Assembly: GCF_017355875.1 (NCBI RefSeq)
Contig: NZ_JAFEWC010000001.1
Location: 2,170,001-2,234,000 of the forward strand
Length of the DNA stretch: 64,000 nucleotides
Reading direction: 5' to 3'
Origin: Aridibaculum aurantiacum
GTDB lineage: Bacteria > Bacteroidota > Bacteroidia > Chitinophagales > Chitinophagaceae
In this document: piece after piece, positions 1 to 8,451 of the stretch
Layout: every line of letters begins with the position of its first letter
Position numbering within the stretch: position 1 is the stretch's first letter
Translations under genes and position numbers: made by a program
Notes under the pieces: model-generated
The model's database searches: none
The model's input: only the letters and a program-made list of their open reading frames with translations
Told to the model about the DNA's origin: nothing

Positions 1-648
1 GATGCAGCCATTGGTGGTAAGAATGGTGTTGATGTAGGAATGTATAAGAACATGGTGGGCCTCATTCGCCAGCCGTCTTTTCTTCTATACGATTATTCAC
101 TGCTTGCTACTTTGCCTACCGAAGAATGGATCAACGGCTTTGCCGAGATCATTAAGCATAGCTGCATCAAGGACAGGAAAATGTTTGTAGAACTGCAGCA
201 GCAAAAAATCAGAACCTTTCAAAAAGATCCGGCTGCATTAGCTAAACTTATAAGGCACAATGCAGACATCAAAATAAAGGTGGTACAGCAGGATGAGTTT
301 GAACAGGGAGAACGGAAGCTGCTGAATTTTGGTCATACCATTGGACACGCTATAGAAAACCTTTACCAGATACCACACGGTCACGCAATCAGCATAGGTA
401 TGGGTGTGGCATGTAAGGTTTCATCAGCCGTTAATGGTTTCAAAGAAACAGCAGAAGTGCTACAGTTACTAAAGCAGTATGGCCTTCCACCACAGTTTGA
501 TTTTGACAAAGAGGCCACTTATAAGATATTACAGGCAGATAAAAAGAAACAAGGTCAGCAGGTCAATTATATCCTGTTGCAAAAGATTGGAAAAGCCATT
601 GTTCATCCAATAGGATTTGATGAACTGGCAGCAATTATAGACCGCTAA
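1..648 (+). CDS. aroB: 3-dehydroquinate synthase, C-terminal part (partial)
   Basis: The enzyme converts DAHP to 3-dehydroquinate in the shikimate pathway and needs NAD and a divalent metal; it is cytoplasmic. The frame is open from base 1, so the window edge cuts the gene and 215 residues remain. The visible part begins in the DAAIGGKNGVDVG loop typical of AroB. It then shows the metal-ligand regions GFAEIIKH (Glu), NFGHTIGHAIE and HGHAISIGM (His). The stop lies 13 bases before aroA, so the two genes are probably co-transcribed. Identification is firm from motifs and operon context; the N-terminal NAD-binding half is outside the window. Confidence 0.95.
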   Translation, partial: DAAIGGKNGVDVGMYKNMVGLIRQPSFLLYDYSLLATLPTEEWINGFAEIIKHSCIKDRKMFVELQQQKIRTFQKDPAALAKLIRHNADIKIKVVQQDEFEQGERKLLNFGHTIGHAIENLYQIPHGHAISIGMGVACKVSSAVNGFKETAEVLQLLKQYGLPPQFDFDKEATYKILQADKKKQGQQVNYILLQKIGKAIVHPIGFDELAAIIDR

Positions 649-661
649 AGCAGAGGCTAAG

Positions 662-1930
662 ATGATCGCAAGAATAACCCCTTCTACTATATCAGGAAAA
701 GTACAGGCGCCGGGAAGTAAAAGCCTGATGCAACGTGCATGTGCAGCGGCATTATTGGCCAAAGGCAGAAGCACTATCATAAATCCTTCTCTGAATAATG
801 ATGATGAAGCAGCATTGGATATCATTCAAAAGCTGGGAGCAGTTGTTGAATTTTTAGAGGATGGCAATATTGCTATTACAAGTGAAGGTGTTCAGCCAAA
901 AGAAGGAGCTATACACTGTGGCGAAAGTGGCCTGTCATCAAGAATGTTCACACCCATAGCTGCACTGTCTCCTTCCGCACTTACCATTACCGGTGAGGGC
1001 AGCCTTGTAACCCGTCCTATGGATTTCTTTGAACAAGTACTTCCACAGCTAAATGTTGAATGCACTTCATCTGGTGGTAAGCTACCACTTCATATAAAAG
1101 GGCCGTTACAACCAACCAATATAGAAATTGATGGTTCGCTAAGCTCACAGTTCCTAACAGGTTTATTAATGGCTTTTGGAGCTGCTGTAACAGAGCCTGT
1201 AACCATTACTGTAAAAGAGCTTACCAGCAAACCTTATATAGATCTTACACTGCAGGTAATGGAAAGCTTTGGCAGGAAGATCACTCATGATGACTATGAA
1301 AAGTTTCACTTCCAGCCACAGGAGGTGAATTATACGCCGCAGCAATTTTCTATAGAGGGCGACTGGAGTGGTGCTGCATTTTTGCTGGTAGCAGGTGCTA
1401 TTGCTGGTGATATAGAAGTAACCGGTTTAGATGTTTTTTCCAGCCAGGCCGATAAAGCTATCCTTCAGGTTTTGATGGATAGTGGCTGCAGGCTTTCGGT
1501 AAGGGAAGATGTTATAGAAGTAGGACCTGCTCCTCTAAAGCCGTTTCATTTCAACGCTATTCAATGCCCCGATCTGTTTCCTCCTGTAGCGGCACTTGCT
1601 GCTTTTTGTAATGGTAAATCTGTAATTGAAGGCACACACAGGTTGACGCATAAAGAGAGCAACCGTGCAGTAGCTATCCAGCAGGAGCTTGGTAAAATGG
1701 GAGTGGAGGTAGAACTGCAAGGCGACCTGATGATCATTAACGGTGGTGGTGTAGTAAGAGGTGCACAGGTTTATTCTCATCACGATCATCGTATAGCTAT
1801 GGCGTGTGCTGTTGCTGGATTACGAGCTGATGGAATAACCGAAATTTCTGCAGCAGAATCAGTGAATAAATCTTACAAGGCTGTTTACGATCATTTGAAA
1901 AGTTTAGGTGCTACTGTAGAGGTTGTGTAA
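662..1930 (+). CDS. aroA: 3-phosphoshikimate 1-carboxyvinyltransferase (EPSP synthase)
   Basis: This enzyme adds enolpyruvyl from PEP to shikimate-3-phosphate in the cytoplasm. The 422 residues match the usual family length. Visible motifs are APGSKSLMQRA near residue 17 (substrate-binding Lys-Ser and Arg), SGLSSRMFTP near 91 (in place of the SGTxxR motif of many homologues), DGSLSSQFLTGLL near 157, HRLTHKESNR near 326 and DHRIAMA near 376. It starts with ATG 13 bases after aroB and ends 27 bases before aroC, which fits an aro operon. The variant PEP-loop reads as a lineage feature rather than damage, since all other motifs are intact. Confidence 0.96.
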   Translation: MIARITPSTISGKVQAPGSKSLMQRACAAALLAKGRSTIINPSLNNDDEAALDIIQKLGAVVEFLEDGNIAITSEGVQPKEGAIHCGESGLSSRMFTPIAALSPSALTITGEGSLVTRPMDFFEQVLPQLNVECTSSGGKLPLHIKGPLQPTNIEIDGSLSSQFLTGLLMAFGAAVTEPVTITVKELTSKPYIDLTLQVMESFGRKITHDDYEKFHFQPQEVNYTPQQFSIEGDWSGAAFLLVAGAIAGDIEVTGLDVFSSQADKAILQVLMDSGCRLSVREDVIEVGPAPLKPFHFNAIQCPDLFPPVAALAAFCNGKSVIEGTHRLTHKESNRAVAIQQELGKMGVEVELQGDLMIINGGGVVRGAQVYSHHDHRIAMACAVAGLRADGITEISAAESVNKSYKAVYDHLKSLGATVEVV

Positions 1931-1957
1931 TTTTACTGCACATCAACAAACAAGCAA

Positions 1958-2947
1958 TTGAATAGTTTCGGCAGGATCTATCGCATCCATATTTTCGGTG
2001 AATCGCATGGTGAAAGTGTAGGCGTAACAATAGATGGTTGCCCGGCAGGATTATCATTAACCATAGAAGATTTTTTACCTGATCTTAAAAGAAGGCAAGG
2101 CGGCGCTAAAGGAACAACTCCACGAAAAGAGGAAGATCTTCCCATTTTCAAATCCGGCATTTTCAATAACAAAACGACTGGTGCTCCAATCACCATTCTT
2201 TTTGAAAACAACAATACACGCAGTTCAGATTACGAGAAACTCCGCGATGTGCCACGGCCAGGTCATGCTGATTGGGTAGCACATCAGAAATTTGGCACCT
2301 ATGAAGACTTCAGGGGTGGTGGTCATTTTAGCGGACGCCTTACGCTTGGCTTGGTAGCAGCAGGTGTTATAGCAAAGAAGCTGATGCCTGCGGTACAAGT
2401 ACAAGCAAATATTACTGCAATTGGTGGTGAAGCAGACATTGATAAAGGACTTCAAAAAGCCATTAATGCTAAAGACACTATAGGTGGAGTAGTGGAATGT
2501 AAAGTGAATGGTTTACCTGTTGGCTTAGGTGAACCATTTTTCGATTCGGTTGAAAGTTTATTAGCGCATGCTGTATTTGCCATCCCTGCTATTCGTGGTG
2601 TAGAATTCGGGACAGGCTTTGCAGCAGCAAATATGTTTGGAAGCGAACACAATGATGCTATAGAAGATATGAAAGGTACTACACGTACCAATCATGCAGG
2701 TGGTGTAGTAGGTGGAATAACAAACGGCAACGAGCTGGTTTATAGAGTAGCTGTAAAACCCACTTCATCTACACCTAAAGAGCAACAAACACTTAATTGG
2801 AACACAGGAGAACAAGAGGCATTTGCTGTTCGTGGGAGGCATGACTTATGTATAGCTTTACGCGTGCCGGTAGTGCTGGAAGCAGTAACGGCGCTGGTTT
2901 TAGCAGATTGTATGCTACTCGAACAAAAAATAAATCGAATTCATTAA
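1958..2947 (+). CDS. aroC: chorismate synthase
   Basis: Chorismate synthase makes chorismate from EPSP using reduced FMN, the last step of the shikimate pathway. The 329 residues carry FGESHGESVGV near residue 13, the GTTPRKEED region, GGHFSGRLT near 122 and RTNHAGGVVGG near 243, all family signatures. The start appears to be TTG at 1958: the family consensus N-terminus (NSFGRIYRIHIFGESHG) begins immediately there and no in-frame ATG is suitably placed. It is the third gene of the aro operon and is followed 18 bases later by the DUF952 gene. Confidence 0.95.
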   Translation: MNSFGRIYRIHIFGESHGESVGVTIDGCPAGLSLTIEDFLPDLKRRQGGAKGTTPRKEEDLPIFKSGIFNNKTTGAPITILFENNNTRSSDYEKLRDVPRPGHADWVAHQKFGTYEDFRGGGHFSGRLTLGLVAAGVIAKKLMPAVQVQANITAIGGEADIDKGLQKAINAKDTIGGVVECKVNGLPVGLGEPFFDSVESLLAHAVFAIPAIRGVEFGTGFAAANMFGSEHNDAIEDMKGTTRTNHAGGVVGGITNGNELVYRVAVKPTSSTPKEQQTLNWNTGEQEAFAVRGRHDLCIALRVPVVLEAVTALVLADCMLLEQKINRIH

Positions 2948-2965
2948 CCACAAAATTAAGACGTT

Positions 2966-3292
2966 ATGGATGCACCCGTAATTTATCATCTTACAACCCT
3001 ACCCGAATGGGAAGAGGCCCAGGACAAAGGTGTTTACGATCCTCCTTCATTTCAAAAAGATGGATTTATACATTGCTGTACCGATGAACAATTGGATCAT
3101 GTAATGAAACGGCATTTCGAACAGCATGAAAACCTTATCAAGCTGGTCATCGATCCAGCAAGAGTTACACAGCCTTTGCGTTACGAGCACAACGAATCAT
3201 ACAACCAGGAGTACCCTCATATATACGGACCACTGAACCTGGAGGCAGTAACGCAGGTAGTATTCCTCGATCCAATCACATCAGAAGATTAA
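2966..3292 (+). CDS. DUF952 family protein
   Basis: This 108-residue cytoplasmic protein matches the DUF952 family by its layout: IYHLTTLPEWEEAQ at the N-terminus, GFIHCCTDEQL near residue 35, then LVIDPARV and YPHIYGPLNLEAV. The family's function is not established; some members are described as glutathione S-transferase-like by annotation only. It lies 18 bases after aroC and before a strong terminator, so it is probably the last gene of the aro operon. Nothing in the sequence ties it to aromatic synthesis beyond position. Confidence 0.8.
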   Translation: MDAPVIYHLTTLPEWEEAQDKGVYDPPSFQKDGFIHCCTDEQLDHVMKRHFEQHENLIKLVIDPARVTQPLRYEHNESYNQEYPHIYGPLNLEAVTQVVFLDPITSED

Positions 3293-3316
3293 GTAACCAT
3301 TGAATTAATTATAGCA

Positions 3317-3340
3317 GCCGGCAAATAGCCGGCTTTTTTT
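3317..3340 (+). terminator. Rho-independent terminator of the aro operon
   Basis: A GCCGGC stem, an AAATA loop and a second GCCGGC are followed by seven T residues. It sits 24 bases after the DUF952 stop. Confidence 0.9.
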
Positions 3341-3520
3341 ATGCATTCAAATCCTGCTTTGTAAAACTTTGATGATGAATGATTGATGTTGTTTATAAGC
3401 AGATGTATGTATTACAACCAGTTCGTGTGGAAAAAAATCAGCATGTTTATATTCAATTGATTCTGAGTAAATGGCATTAATTTTTTAGACATGGGTGAAT
3501 AAACCAGAAAATCAAAAACC

Positions 3521-4282
3521 ATGGCAAAAACTACAAACAAGAAGAGTGCAACAAAATCCTCTTCTTCATCAGGAAAAGGTTCTTCTGGCAGCGGATCTAA
3601 AAGCGGAAGCACTTCAGCTTCTAAATCTTCAGGCGGTTCTAAAGCAGCACCTAAAAAAGCTGCTACAGCAAAAGCTGCTGCTCCTAAAAAGGCTGCTGCT
3701 AAAAAAGCTGCTACTTCGTCTTCAAGAGGTCGTGCTGCAACACCAATCAATGAAACCGGAATGTTCCAGGAGTTGTTCCTTGAATCATTGAGGGACATGT
3801 ATTATGCAGAGAAGCAACTGGTAAAAGTTTTACCAAGACTTCGTAAAGCAGCTACATCACCTGAACTTCAGCAAGCATTCGAACAGCATACTGCAGTTAC
3901 ACAACAACAAGTTGAAAGGCTTAACCAGGTGTTCGAAGCGTTGGGCAAAAAAGCTCAAGGTAAAAAATGCGAAGCAATGGAAGGCTTGGTAAGAGAAGCT
4001 GAAGAGATCATTTCAGACACTCAAAAAGGTACCAAGACACGTGACGTTGGTTTGATCATGGCTGCTCAAAAAGTAGAACACTACGAAATAGCAAGCTATG
4101 GTAGCCTTGCTACACTTGCAGCTACTATGGGTAATCCCCAGGTAAAAGAATTGTTGGGACAAACTTTGCAAGAAGAAAAGGATACAGATCAATTGTTGAC
4201 TGAACTGGCAGAGAACAACATCAATGAGCAAGCTGCGCAAAATGAAAGCGAGGGCGAAGAAGAGGAAGAAGACGAAGAATAA
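3521..4282 (+). CDS. DUF892 (YciF-type) ferritin-like protein with histone-H1-like tail
   Basis: The 253-residue protein has three parts. Residues 1-78 are disordered and rich in Lys, Ser and Ala, with KKAA-type repeats at about 41-65 as in histone H1 C-terminal tails and AlgP-like proteins. Residues 80-235 are a DUF892/YciF ferritin-like four-helix domain (MFQELFLESLRDMYYAEKQL, later KVEHYEIASYGSL with the E-x-x-H type metal ligands). Residues 240-253 are almost entirely Glu and Asp. YciF-family proteins are linked to stress responses and bind di-iron or manganese in some cases. I infer a DNA-associated, Dps-like protective role from the basic tail; this is not shown. A terminator follows, so it is probably monocistronic. 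Confidence 0.85.
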   Translation: MAKTTNKKSATKSSSSSGKGSSGSGSKSGSTSASKSSGGSKAAPKKAATAKAAAPKKAAAKKAATSSSRGRAATPINETGMFQELFLESLRDMYYAEKQLVKVLPRLRKAATSPELQQAFEQHTAVTQQQVERLNQVFEALGKKAQGKKCEAMEGLVREAEEIISDTQKGTKTRDVGLIMAAQKVEHYEIASYGSLATLAATMGNPQVKELLGQTLQEEKDTDQLLTELAENNINEQAAQNESEGEEEEEDEE

Positions 4283-4303
4283 CCATAGTTGTTTCACATG
4301 TTA

Positions 4304-4333
4304 AAGCCAGGAAGATCATTACCTGGCTTTTTT
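4304..4333 (+). terminator. Rho-independent terminator
   Basis: AAGCCAGG pairs with CCTGGCTT around a short AT-rich loop and is followed by a T run, 21 bases after the DUF892 gene stop. Confidence 0.85.
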
Positions 4334-4358
4334 ATTTAAACCAAATATCAACATAGCG

Positions 4359-4982
4359 ATGAAAGAGAATGAAGCGATACCTGAACTTCCCAAACAGGAA
4401 GTAGGTGCAAAAACTGATATAGAGGCATCTGAAACTTTATTAGACGCAGCAGAAGCAAGACAATTTTACCAGGAAGCACGCCAACGTTTTTTAGATGTAA
4501 ACAGGTGGCACGACCTGACAGGTTTAATGACTGCATCATTTCAGATAACAGATGAAAATGGTAATGATGTAAACCGTCCTATACAGGTGCGAGATCATTT
4601 TAAAATTGATATTCCGGGTCCTGGTAACAGCACCGGTGATGGTTATGATTGGGTACAGGTAGAGCGTATAGAAGAAAAGGTAGATGAAGAATTGGATTCT
4701 GAATCAATTATCATGACTGTGCGTCCTGCACATAATCCCACTACAGCTAAAGAAGATATAGCGCATTTTTTCTCTGATGATGCTACATCTAATTTCATGT
4801 TGATGCGGGAAAAAAATCACATCACTGCTGGTGTTCATGGACGTAATGAAGTACCCAATACAGGAGAGACAGGTAGTTTACTGGATAAGGCTCGCAATGC
4901 TATTGTAGGAACCACAGCATTGCTTGGATTTTCTAATGCACAGTGGTCAACACTTGTAAATGCATGGCTAGGTAAGAAATAA
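4359..4982 (+). CDS. conserved-looking protein of unknown function
   Basis: I do not recognise this 207-residue protein. It has no signal peptide and no convincing membrane helix. The first 45 residues are rich in Glu and Ala (predicted helical). A middle segment (residues 55-125) reads like a small beta domain with ITDENGNDVNRPIQVRD and GDGYDWVQVERIEE. The C-terminal part ends in a Gly/Ala stretch (ARNAIVGTTALLGF). The coding frame is clean and bounded by a terminator upstream and the glycine-rich gene downstream. Its place between two stress-type genes suggests, but does not prove, a related role. Confidence 0.7.
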   Translation: MKENEAIPELPKQEVGAKTDIEASETLLDAAEARQFYQEARQRFLDVNRWHDLTGLMTASFQITDENGNDVNRPIQVRDHFKIDIPGPGNSTGDGYDWVQVERIEEKVDEELDSESIIMTVRPAHNPTTAKEDIAHFFSDDATSNFMLMREKNHITAGVHGRNEVPNTGETGSLLDKARNAIVGTTALLGFSNAQWSTLVNAWLGKK

Positions 4983-5075
4983 TAATAGGTCATCGAGTAT
5001 GAGCAATGCGTAAAGCAGGTAACTCGCATGGCACGACTTTTATCCCATTTACACAAACAAAATATGGAGGTTATT

Positions 5076-5600
5076 ATGAATAACAATCAAGATAAAGACC
5101 AGGAAGTACTGACACCTGGACAAGAAGAAACAACCGGAAACAACAGGGGATTGAATGAAAGTGGTGAAGGAATGGATAAAGATCTAGGTAATCTGGACAA
5201 TGGTGCGCTAGGTGGTGCCGATGCACGTGAGGGTGCTGGCGCCGGTACAGGCAGTATGAACAATGGACAAGGTGATGGTGGTAGTCCAAGTGCTGCAGGT
5301 AGTACAGGTACAGGTGGATTAGGATCAATAGCTGCTGGTGCTCCCGGAGCTGGTGGCGATAGTGTAAAAGGTGTTGCAGGTAACAGTGGAAACTTTAGCA
5401 ATACAGGTGGCGCCAGCGCCTCTGAAGGCGGTATGGGATCAGGTAATAAATCAGCAGATGATGATAGCAACATTGGCAATAATAGTAATCTGGGAAATGA
5501 GCAGAACGCAGAGAAACTGGCAGGTGGAGGTAACGAGGGTGGCTCAGAAGGTAAAGGAGATGCATCAGGTAAAGACGGCGCAGTTGCTGGCAACAGTTAG
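5076..5600 (+). CDS. glycine-rich, intrinsically disordered hydrophilic protein
   Basis: The 174 residues are about one quarter glycine, with much Asn, Ser, Asp, Ala and Glu, only one aromatic residue (Phe) and no cysteine. There is no signal peptide or domain, and the composition fits the hydrophilin/LEA-like class associated with desiccation or osmotic stress; that role is inference. I place the start at ATG 5076 because an unusually good GGAGG Shine-Dalgarno-like sequence lies 6 bases upstream, which is rare in this lineage. An upstream ATG at 5028 would add 16 residues. A stable hairpin follows the stop. Confidence 0.65.
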   Translation: MNNNQDKDQEVLTPGQEETTGNNRGLNESGEGMDKDLGNLDNGALGGADAREGAGAGTGSMNNGQGDGGSPSAAGSTGTGGLGSIAAGAPGAGGDSVKGVAGNSGNFSNTGGASASEGGMGSGNKSADDDSNIGNNSNLGNEQNAEKLAGGGNEGGSEGKGDASGKDGAVAGNS

Positions 5601-5618
5601 TTATTAAGTAGGTTAAAA

Positions 5619-5656
5619 GAAGAAGATGGGCTTATTACTAAGCCCATCTTCTATTT
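5619..5656 (+). terminator. stem-loop terminator
   Basis: A 13-base stem (AGAAGATGGGCTT with AAGCCCATCTTCT) with a short ATTACT loop lies just after the glycine-rich gene. The T tail is weak (CTATTT), so termination is likely but the stem is the main evidence. Confidence 0.65.
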
Positions 5657-5669
5657 ATACAAGTAAAGC

Positions 5670-6158
5670 ATGACGTACGATAAACAGCTTGTAGATTCTA
5701 TCAAAGAAATTCTTAGCAGCAGCCAGTCAACCATAGCTGTTGCAGAAAGTGTGACAGCAGGCCATATACAGGCAGCCTTATCACTTGCTACCAAAGCTGC
5801 CGAATACTTCCAGGGCGGCATCACGTGTTACAATCTTGGACAAAAAACAAAGCACCTGAATGTAGAGCCAACGCTGGCAGAAAAGAGCAACTGCATTCAC
5901 CAGAAGATAGCCGCACAAATGGCTAAAGAGATTTGCAAACTCTTTATCAGCAACTACGGTATAGGAATAACTGGTTATGCTACTGTTGTTCCTGAAATTG
6001 AAGAAGAAGGAATATTTGCTTTTGTAGCCATTGTAGAAAATGGAGAGGTGGTTGTTGAGAGGCGACTGACATCAAAGAAAGAGGACCCGCTTGAGGTACA
6101 AGTGGATTACACTATGCAGGCACTGCAGGTTCTGCATCAGCATTTACAAAAGAAATGA
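5670..6158 (+). CDS. CinA C-terminal family protein (nicotinamide-nucleotide amidohydrolase type)
   Basis: This 162-residue stand-alone protein corresponds to the C-terminal domain of CinA/PncC, which deamidates NMN in pyridine nucleotide recycling. It shows TIAVAESVTAGHIQAALS near residue 21 (family AES-T-G motif, here with Ala in place of the second Gly), EYFQGGITCYN near 45 and GIGITGYAT near 99. The usual GIAGP segment is changed to GITGYATVVPE, so activity on NMN is likely but not certain. No CinA N-terminal molybdopterin-binding domain is present. Confidence 0.75.
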   Translation: MTYDKQLVDSIKEILSSSQSTIAVAESVTAGHIQAALSLATKAAEYFQGGITCYNLGQKTKHLNVEPTLAEKSNCIHQKIAAQMAKEICKLFISNYGIGITGYATVVPEIEEEGIFAFVAIVENGEVVVERRLTSKKEDPLEVQVDYTMQALQVLHQHLQKK

Positions 6159-6225
6159 TTTCCTCGTGCCTAATTAGGTAAGTGTTTTTGGTTATAGTTT
6201 CATCATTTTCAAAGGAATAATACCT

Positions 6226-6257
6226 TTTGAAAACGTTCGCTATTTCAGTTATGTTTG
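6226..6257 (+). promoter_or_regulatory. Bacteroidetes-type promoter
   Basis: TTTG at 6226-6229 and TATGTTTG at 6250-6257 are separated by 20 bases, an exact match to the -33 TTTG / -7 TAnnTTTG consensus of the primary Bacteroidetes sigma factor. It lies 24 bases upstream of ATG 6282 and overlaps a possible TTG start at 6255, which argues for the ATG. Confidence 0.75.
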
Positions 6258-6281
6258 CACTCCAACACTCATATTTCATCA

Positions 6282-7661
6282 ATGGCACTTATCAAAAGTA
6301 TATCCGGCATCCGCGGTACTATAGGCGGAAAGCCTGGCGACACGCTTAGCCCGCTGGATGTAGTTAAATTTTCTGCTGCATACGGCACATGGCTTCTACA
6401 ACAAAATACAGGTAAAAAAGTAGTACTTGGTCGCGATGGCCGCATTAGTGGTGAGCTGGTTCAGCGGCTTGTGATAAGTACTTTAAATGCTCTTGGCATT
6501 GATGTAGTTGATCTTGGCCTGAGTACTACACCAACAGTAGAAATGGCTGTAGGGTTTGAAAATGCAGCAGGTGGTATCATCATCACAGCAAGCCATAATC
6601 CTAAAGAATGGAATGCGCTGAAACTACTGAACCACAAAGGTGAATTCATAAGTGCTGAAGATGGAGCCGTTGTTTTATCTATAGCTGAAAAAGAAGACTT
6701 TGCTTTTGTGGGTGTAGATAAACTTGGAAGCTATACAATAAATACAACTGCACTTCAGCAGCATATTGATGCTATTGTTCATTATCCTTTGGTGGATGTA
6801 GCTGCCATCAAGAAAAGAAAATTCAGCATTGTATTAGATGCTATTAATAGCACTGGAGCCATTGCTGTTCCTCTTTTGCTGAAAGCTTTGGGTGTAAAAG
6901 ATATTACTATTCTTAATGAAGAAGTAAATGGAAAGTTTGCGCATAATCCTGAGCCGCTGCCACAGCACCTGAATGAACTATGTAATGAAGTGAACCGCAA
7001 GCAGGCAGATCTTGGTATTGCTGTAGATCCTGATGTAGACAGGCTTTGTTTTGTGTGTGAGGATGGAACCCTCTTTGGCGAAGAATATACTTTAGTAGCT
7101 ATAGCTGATTATGTATTGCAGAAAAAGCCAGGTAATACTGTAAGCAATATGTCGAGCACACGTGCTTTGAAAGATGTTACAGTTAAAAATGGTGGTGAAT
7201 ATTTTCCAAGTGCAGTAGGAGAGGTGAATGTAGTAACCAAGATGAAGGCAGTAAATGCAGTGATCGGTGGCGAAGGAAATGGAGGCATCATTGTACCAGA
7301 TCTTCATTATGGAAGAGATGCTTTGATCGGCATAGCTTTATTTCTTACCTACCTTGCTCATAGTAAAAAAAGTACTAAACAATTACGCGGCACATACCCT
7401 GATTATTTTATCAGTAAAAATAAGATTGAACTGGAGCAAGGCTTCAATGTGGATGCGATATTTGAAAAAATAAGAGACAAATACAAGAACAATCCTGTGA
7501 ATACAGAGGATGGTTTAAAGATCGAATTTGAGAACGATTGGGTTCACCTGCGTACCAGCAATACAGAACCGATCATTCGTATTTATGCAGAGAGCAATTT
7601 TGAGACAACTGCAGAAAATATTGCCCGCAAAATGATACACGATATTAAGGAGAATATGTAA
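6282..7661 (+). CDS. phosphoglucomutase/phosphomannomutase family (GlmM-like)
   Basis: A 459-residue alpha-D-phosphohexomutase. It has the N-terminal SISGIRGTIGG substrate loop, the catalytic phosphoserine motif TASHNPKEWN near residue 105, the metal-binding DPDVDRL near 250, a sugar-binding GGEGNGG near 335 and the phosphate-binding RTSNTEPIIRIY near 432. These enzymes interconvert hexose or hexosamine 1- and 6-phosphates for cell-wall and polysaccharide synthesis. In Bacteroidetes this type is usually annotated as phosphoglucosamine mutase, but the exact sugar cannot be read from the sequence. The start is ATG 6282. A terminator follows, so the gene stands alone. Confidence 0.9.
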   Translation: MALIKSISGIRGTIGGKPGDTLSPLDVVKFSAAYGTWLLQQNTGKKVVLGRDGRISGELVQRLVISTLNALGIDVVDLGLSTTPTVEMAVGFENAAGGIIITASHNPKEWNALKLLNHKGEFISAEDGAVVLSIAEKEDFAFVGVDKLGSYTINTTALQQHIDAIVHYPLVDVAAIKKRKFSIVLDAINSTGAIAVPLLLKALGVKDITILNEEVNGKFAHNPEPLPQHLNELCNEVNRKQADLGIAVDPDVDRLCFVCEDGTLFGEEYTLVAIADYVLQKKPGNTVSNMSSTRALKDVTVKNGGEYFPSAVGEVNVVTKMKAVNAVIGGEGNGGIIVPDLHYGRDALIGIALFLTYLAHSKKSTKQLRGTYPDYFISKNKIELEQGFNVDAIFEKIRDKYKNNPVNTEDGLKIEFENDWVHLRTSNTEPIIRIYAESNFETTAENIARKMIHDIKENM

Positions 7662-7679
7662 GTTCTTCTCACTCTATAG

Positions 7680-7706
7680 AAAAGCCGGTCACATGATCGG
7701 CTTTTT
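7680..7706 (+). terminator. Rho-independent terminator
   Basis: AAAGCCGGTC, an ACAT loop and GATCGGCTTTTT form a compact hairpin with a T run, 19 bases after the hexosephosphate mutase stop. Confidence 0.9.
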
Positions 7707-7824
7707 GCATTTCATGTGGTCATGCTTCCTCAAATAATCCAATGTTATCTACAACTGAAAATTGGCTGAAACTCGCTACAGGTAAGGCATGCAGCTTGTA
7801 ATATATTAGGTAAAACCAATAATC

Positions 7825-8433
7825 ATGAAAGCTATTTACTTATATATATTCTTACAACTTGCGGTCGTCAGTGTGATGGCGCAGCAGACAACTTTAGCCA
7901 GTTTTAGAGCTAATCAAAAGAATACAGCAGTAGAATTGAATTGGACAGCTCTTACAGAAGCAAATATGCAAATGCACTATGTAGAACGTAGTTCAAATGG
8001 TGGCGATTTTCAAACAATAGGTAACGTGGTGCCGCAAAATGCCACTACACCAACCAAGTATGAATTTGTAGATGCCGCTCCTGTACAAGGGCCTAATTAT
8101 TATCGTATCAGGTCGTTGAGCAGAACAGGAGAGGTAACACTAAGTGGGATAGCAAGATTGAACATGGGAGCTATAAGAACAGATATCGCTGTTATGCCCA
8201 ACCCTGTTAGAAATGGCGTGGTAAATCTTCAACTGAACAACATTGATAAAGGACGTTATGCTATAACCATAGTAAATGCACAAGGGCAGCGTGTTTATAC
8301 ATATTCTTTAGATCATCCTGGCGGGTCTTCTACTGAAATAATCAACCTGCCTGGTAATGTTGGAAAAGGCACACATTTCTTACAAGTCACTAATGGAATT
8401 ACTCGCTTGAATAAACAATTGCTACTGCAATAA
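7825..8433 (+). CDS. small secreted T9SS cargo protein
   Basis: The 202-residue protein has a signal peptide (residues 1-19, ending VSVMAQQ). A fibronectin-III-like segment follows (about 22-110; LNWTALTEANMQMHYVERSSNG, YYRIRSLSRTG), then a C-terminal type A sorting domain (about 125-202) that begins AVMPNPVRNG and ends with a LNKQLLLQ strand. T9SS substrates are exported across the outer membrane and anchored or released after removal of this domain. The function of the short mature part is unknown. Strong terminators lie on both sides, so it is monocistronic. Confidence 0.82.
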   Translation: MKAIYLYIFLQLAVVSVMAQQTTLASFRANQKNTAVELNWTALTEANMQMHYVERSSNGGDFQTIGNVVPQNATTPTKYEFVDAAPVQGPNYYRIRSLSRTGEVTLSGIARLNMGAIRTDIAVMPNPVRNGVVNLQLNNIDKGRYAITIVNAQGQRVYTYSLDHPGGSSTEIINLPGNVGKGTHFLQVTNGITRLNKQLLLQ

Positions 8434-8451
8434 TCACTCATCATAAATTTT

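Noticed and set aside
3412-3798. - strand frame opposite the H1-like tail
   Set aside because: An Ala/Glu-rich shadow of the Lys/Ala repeats on the + strand.
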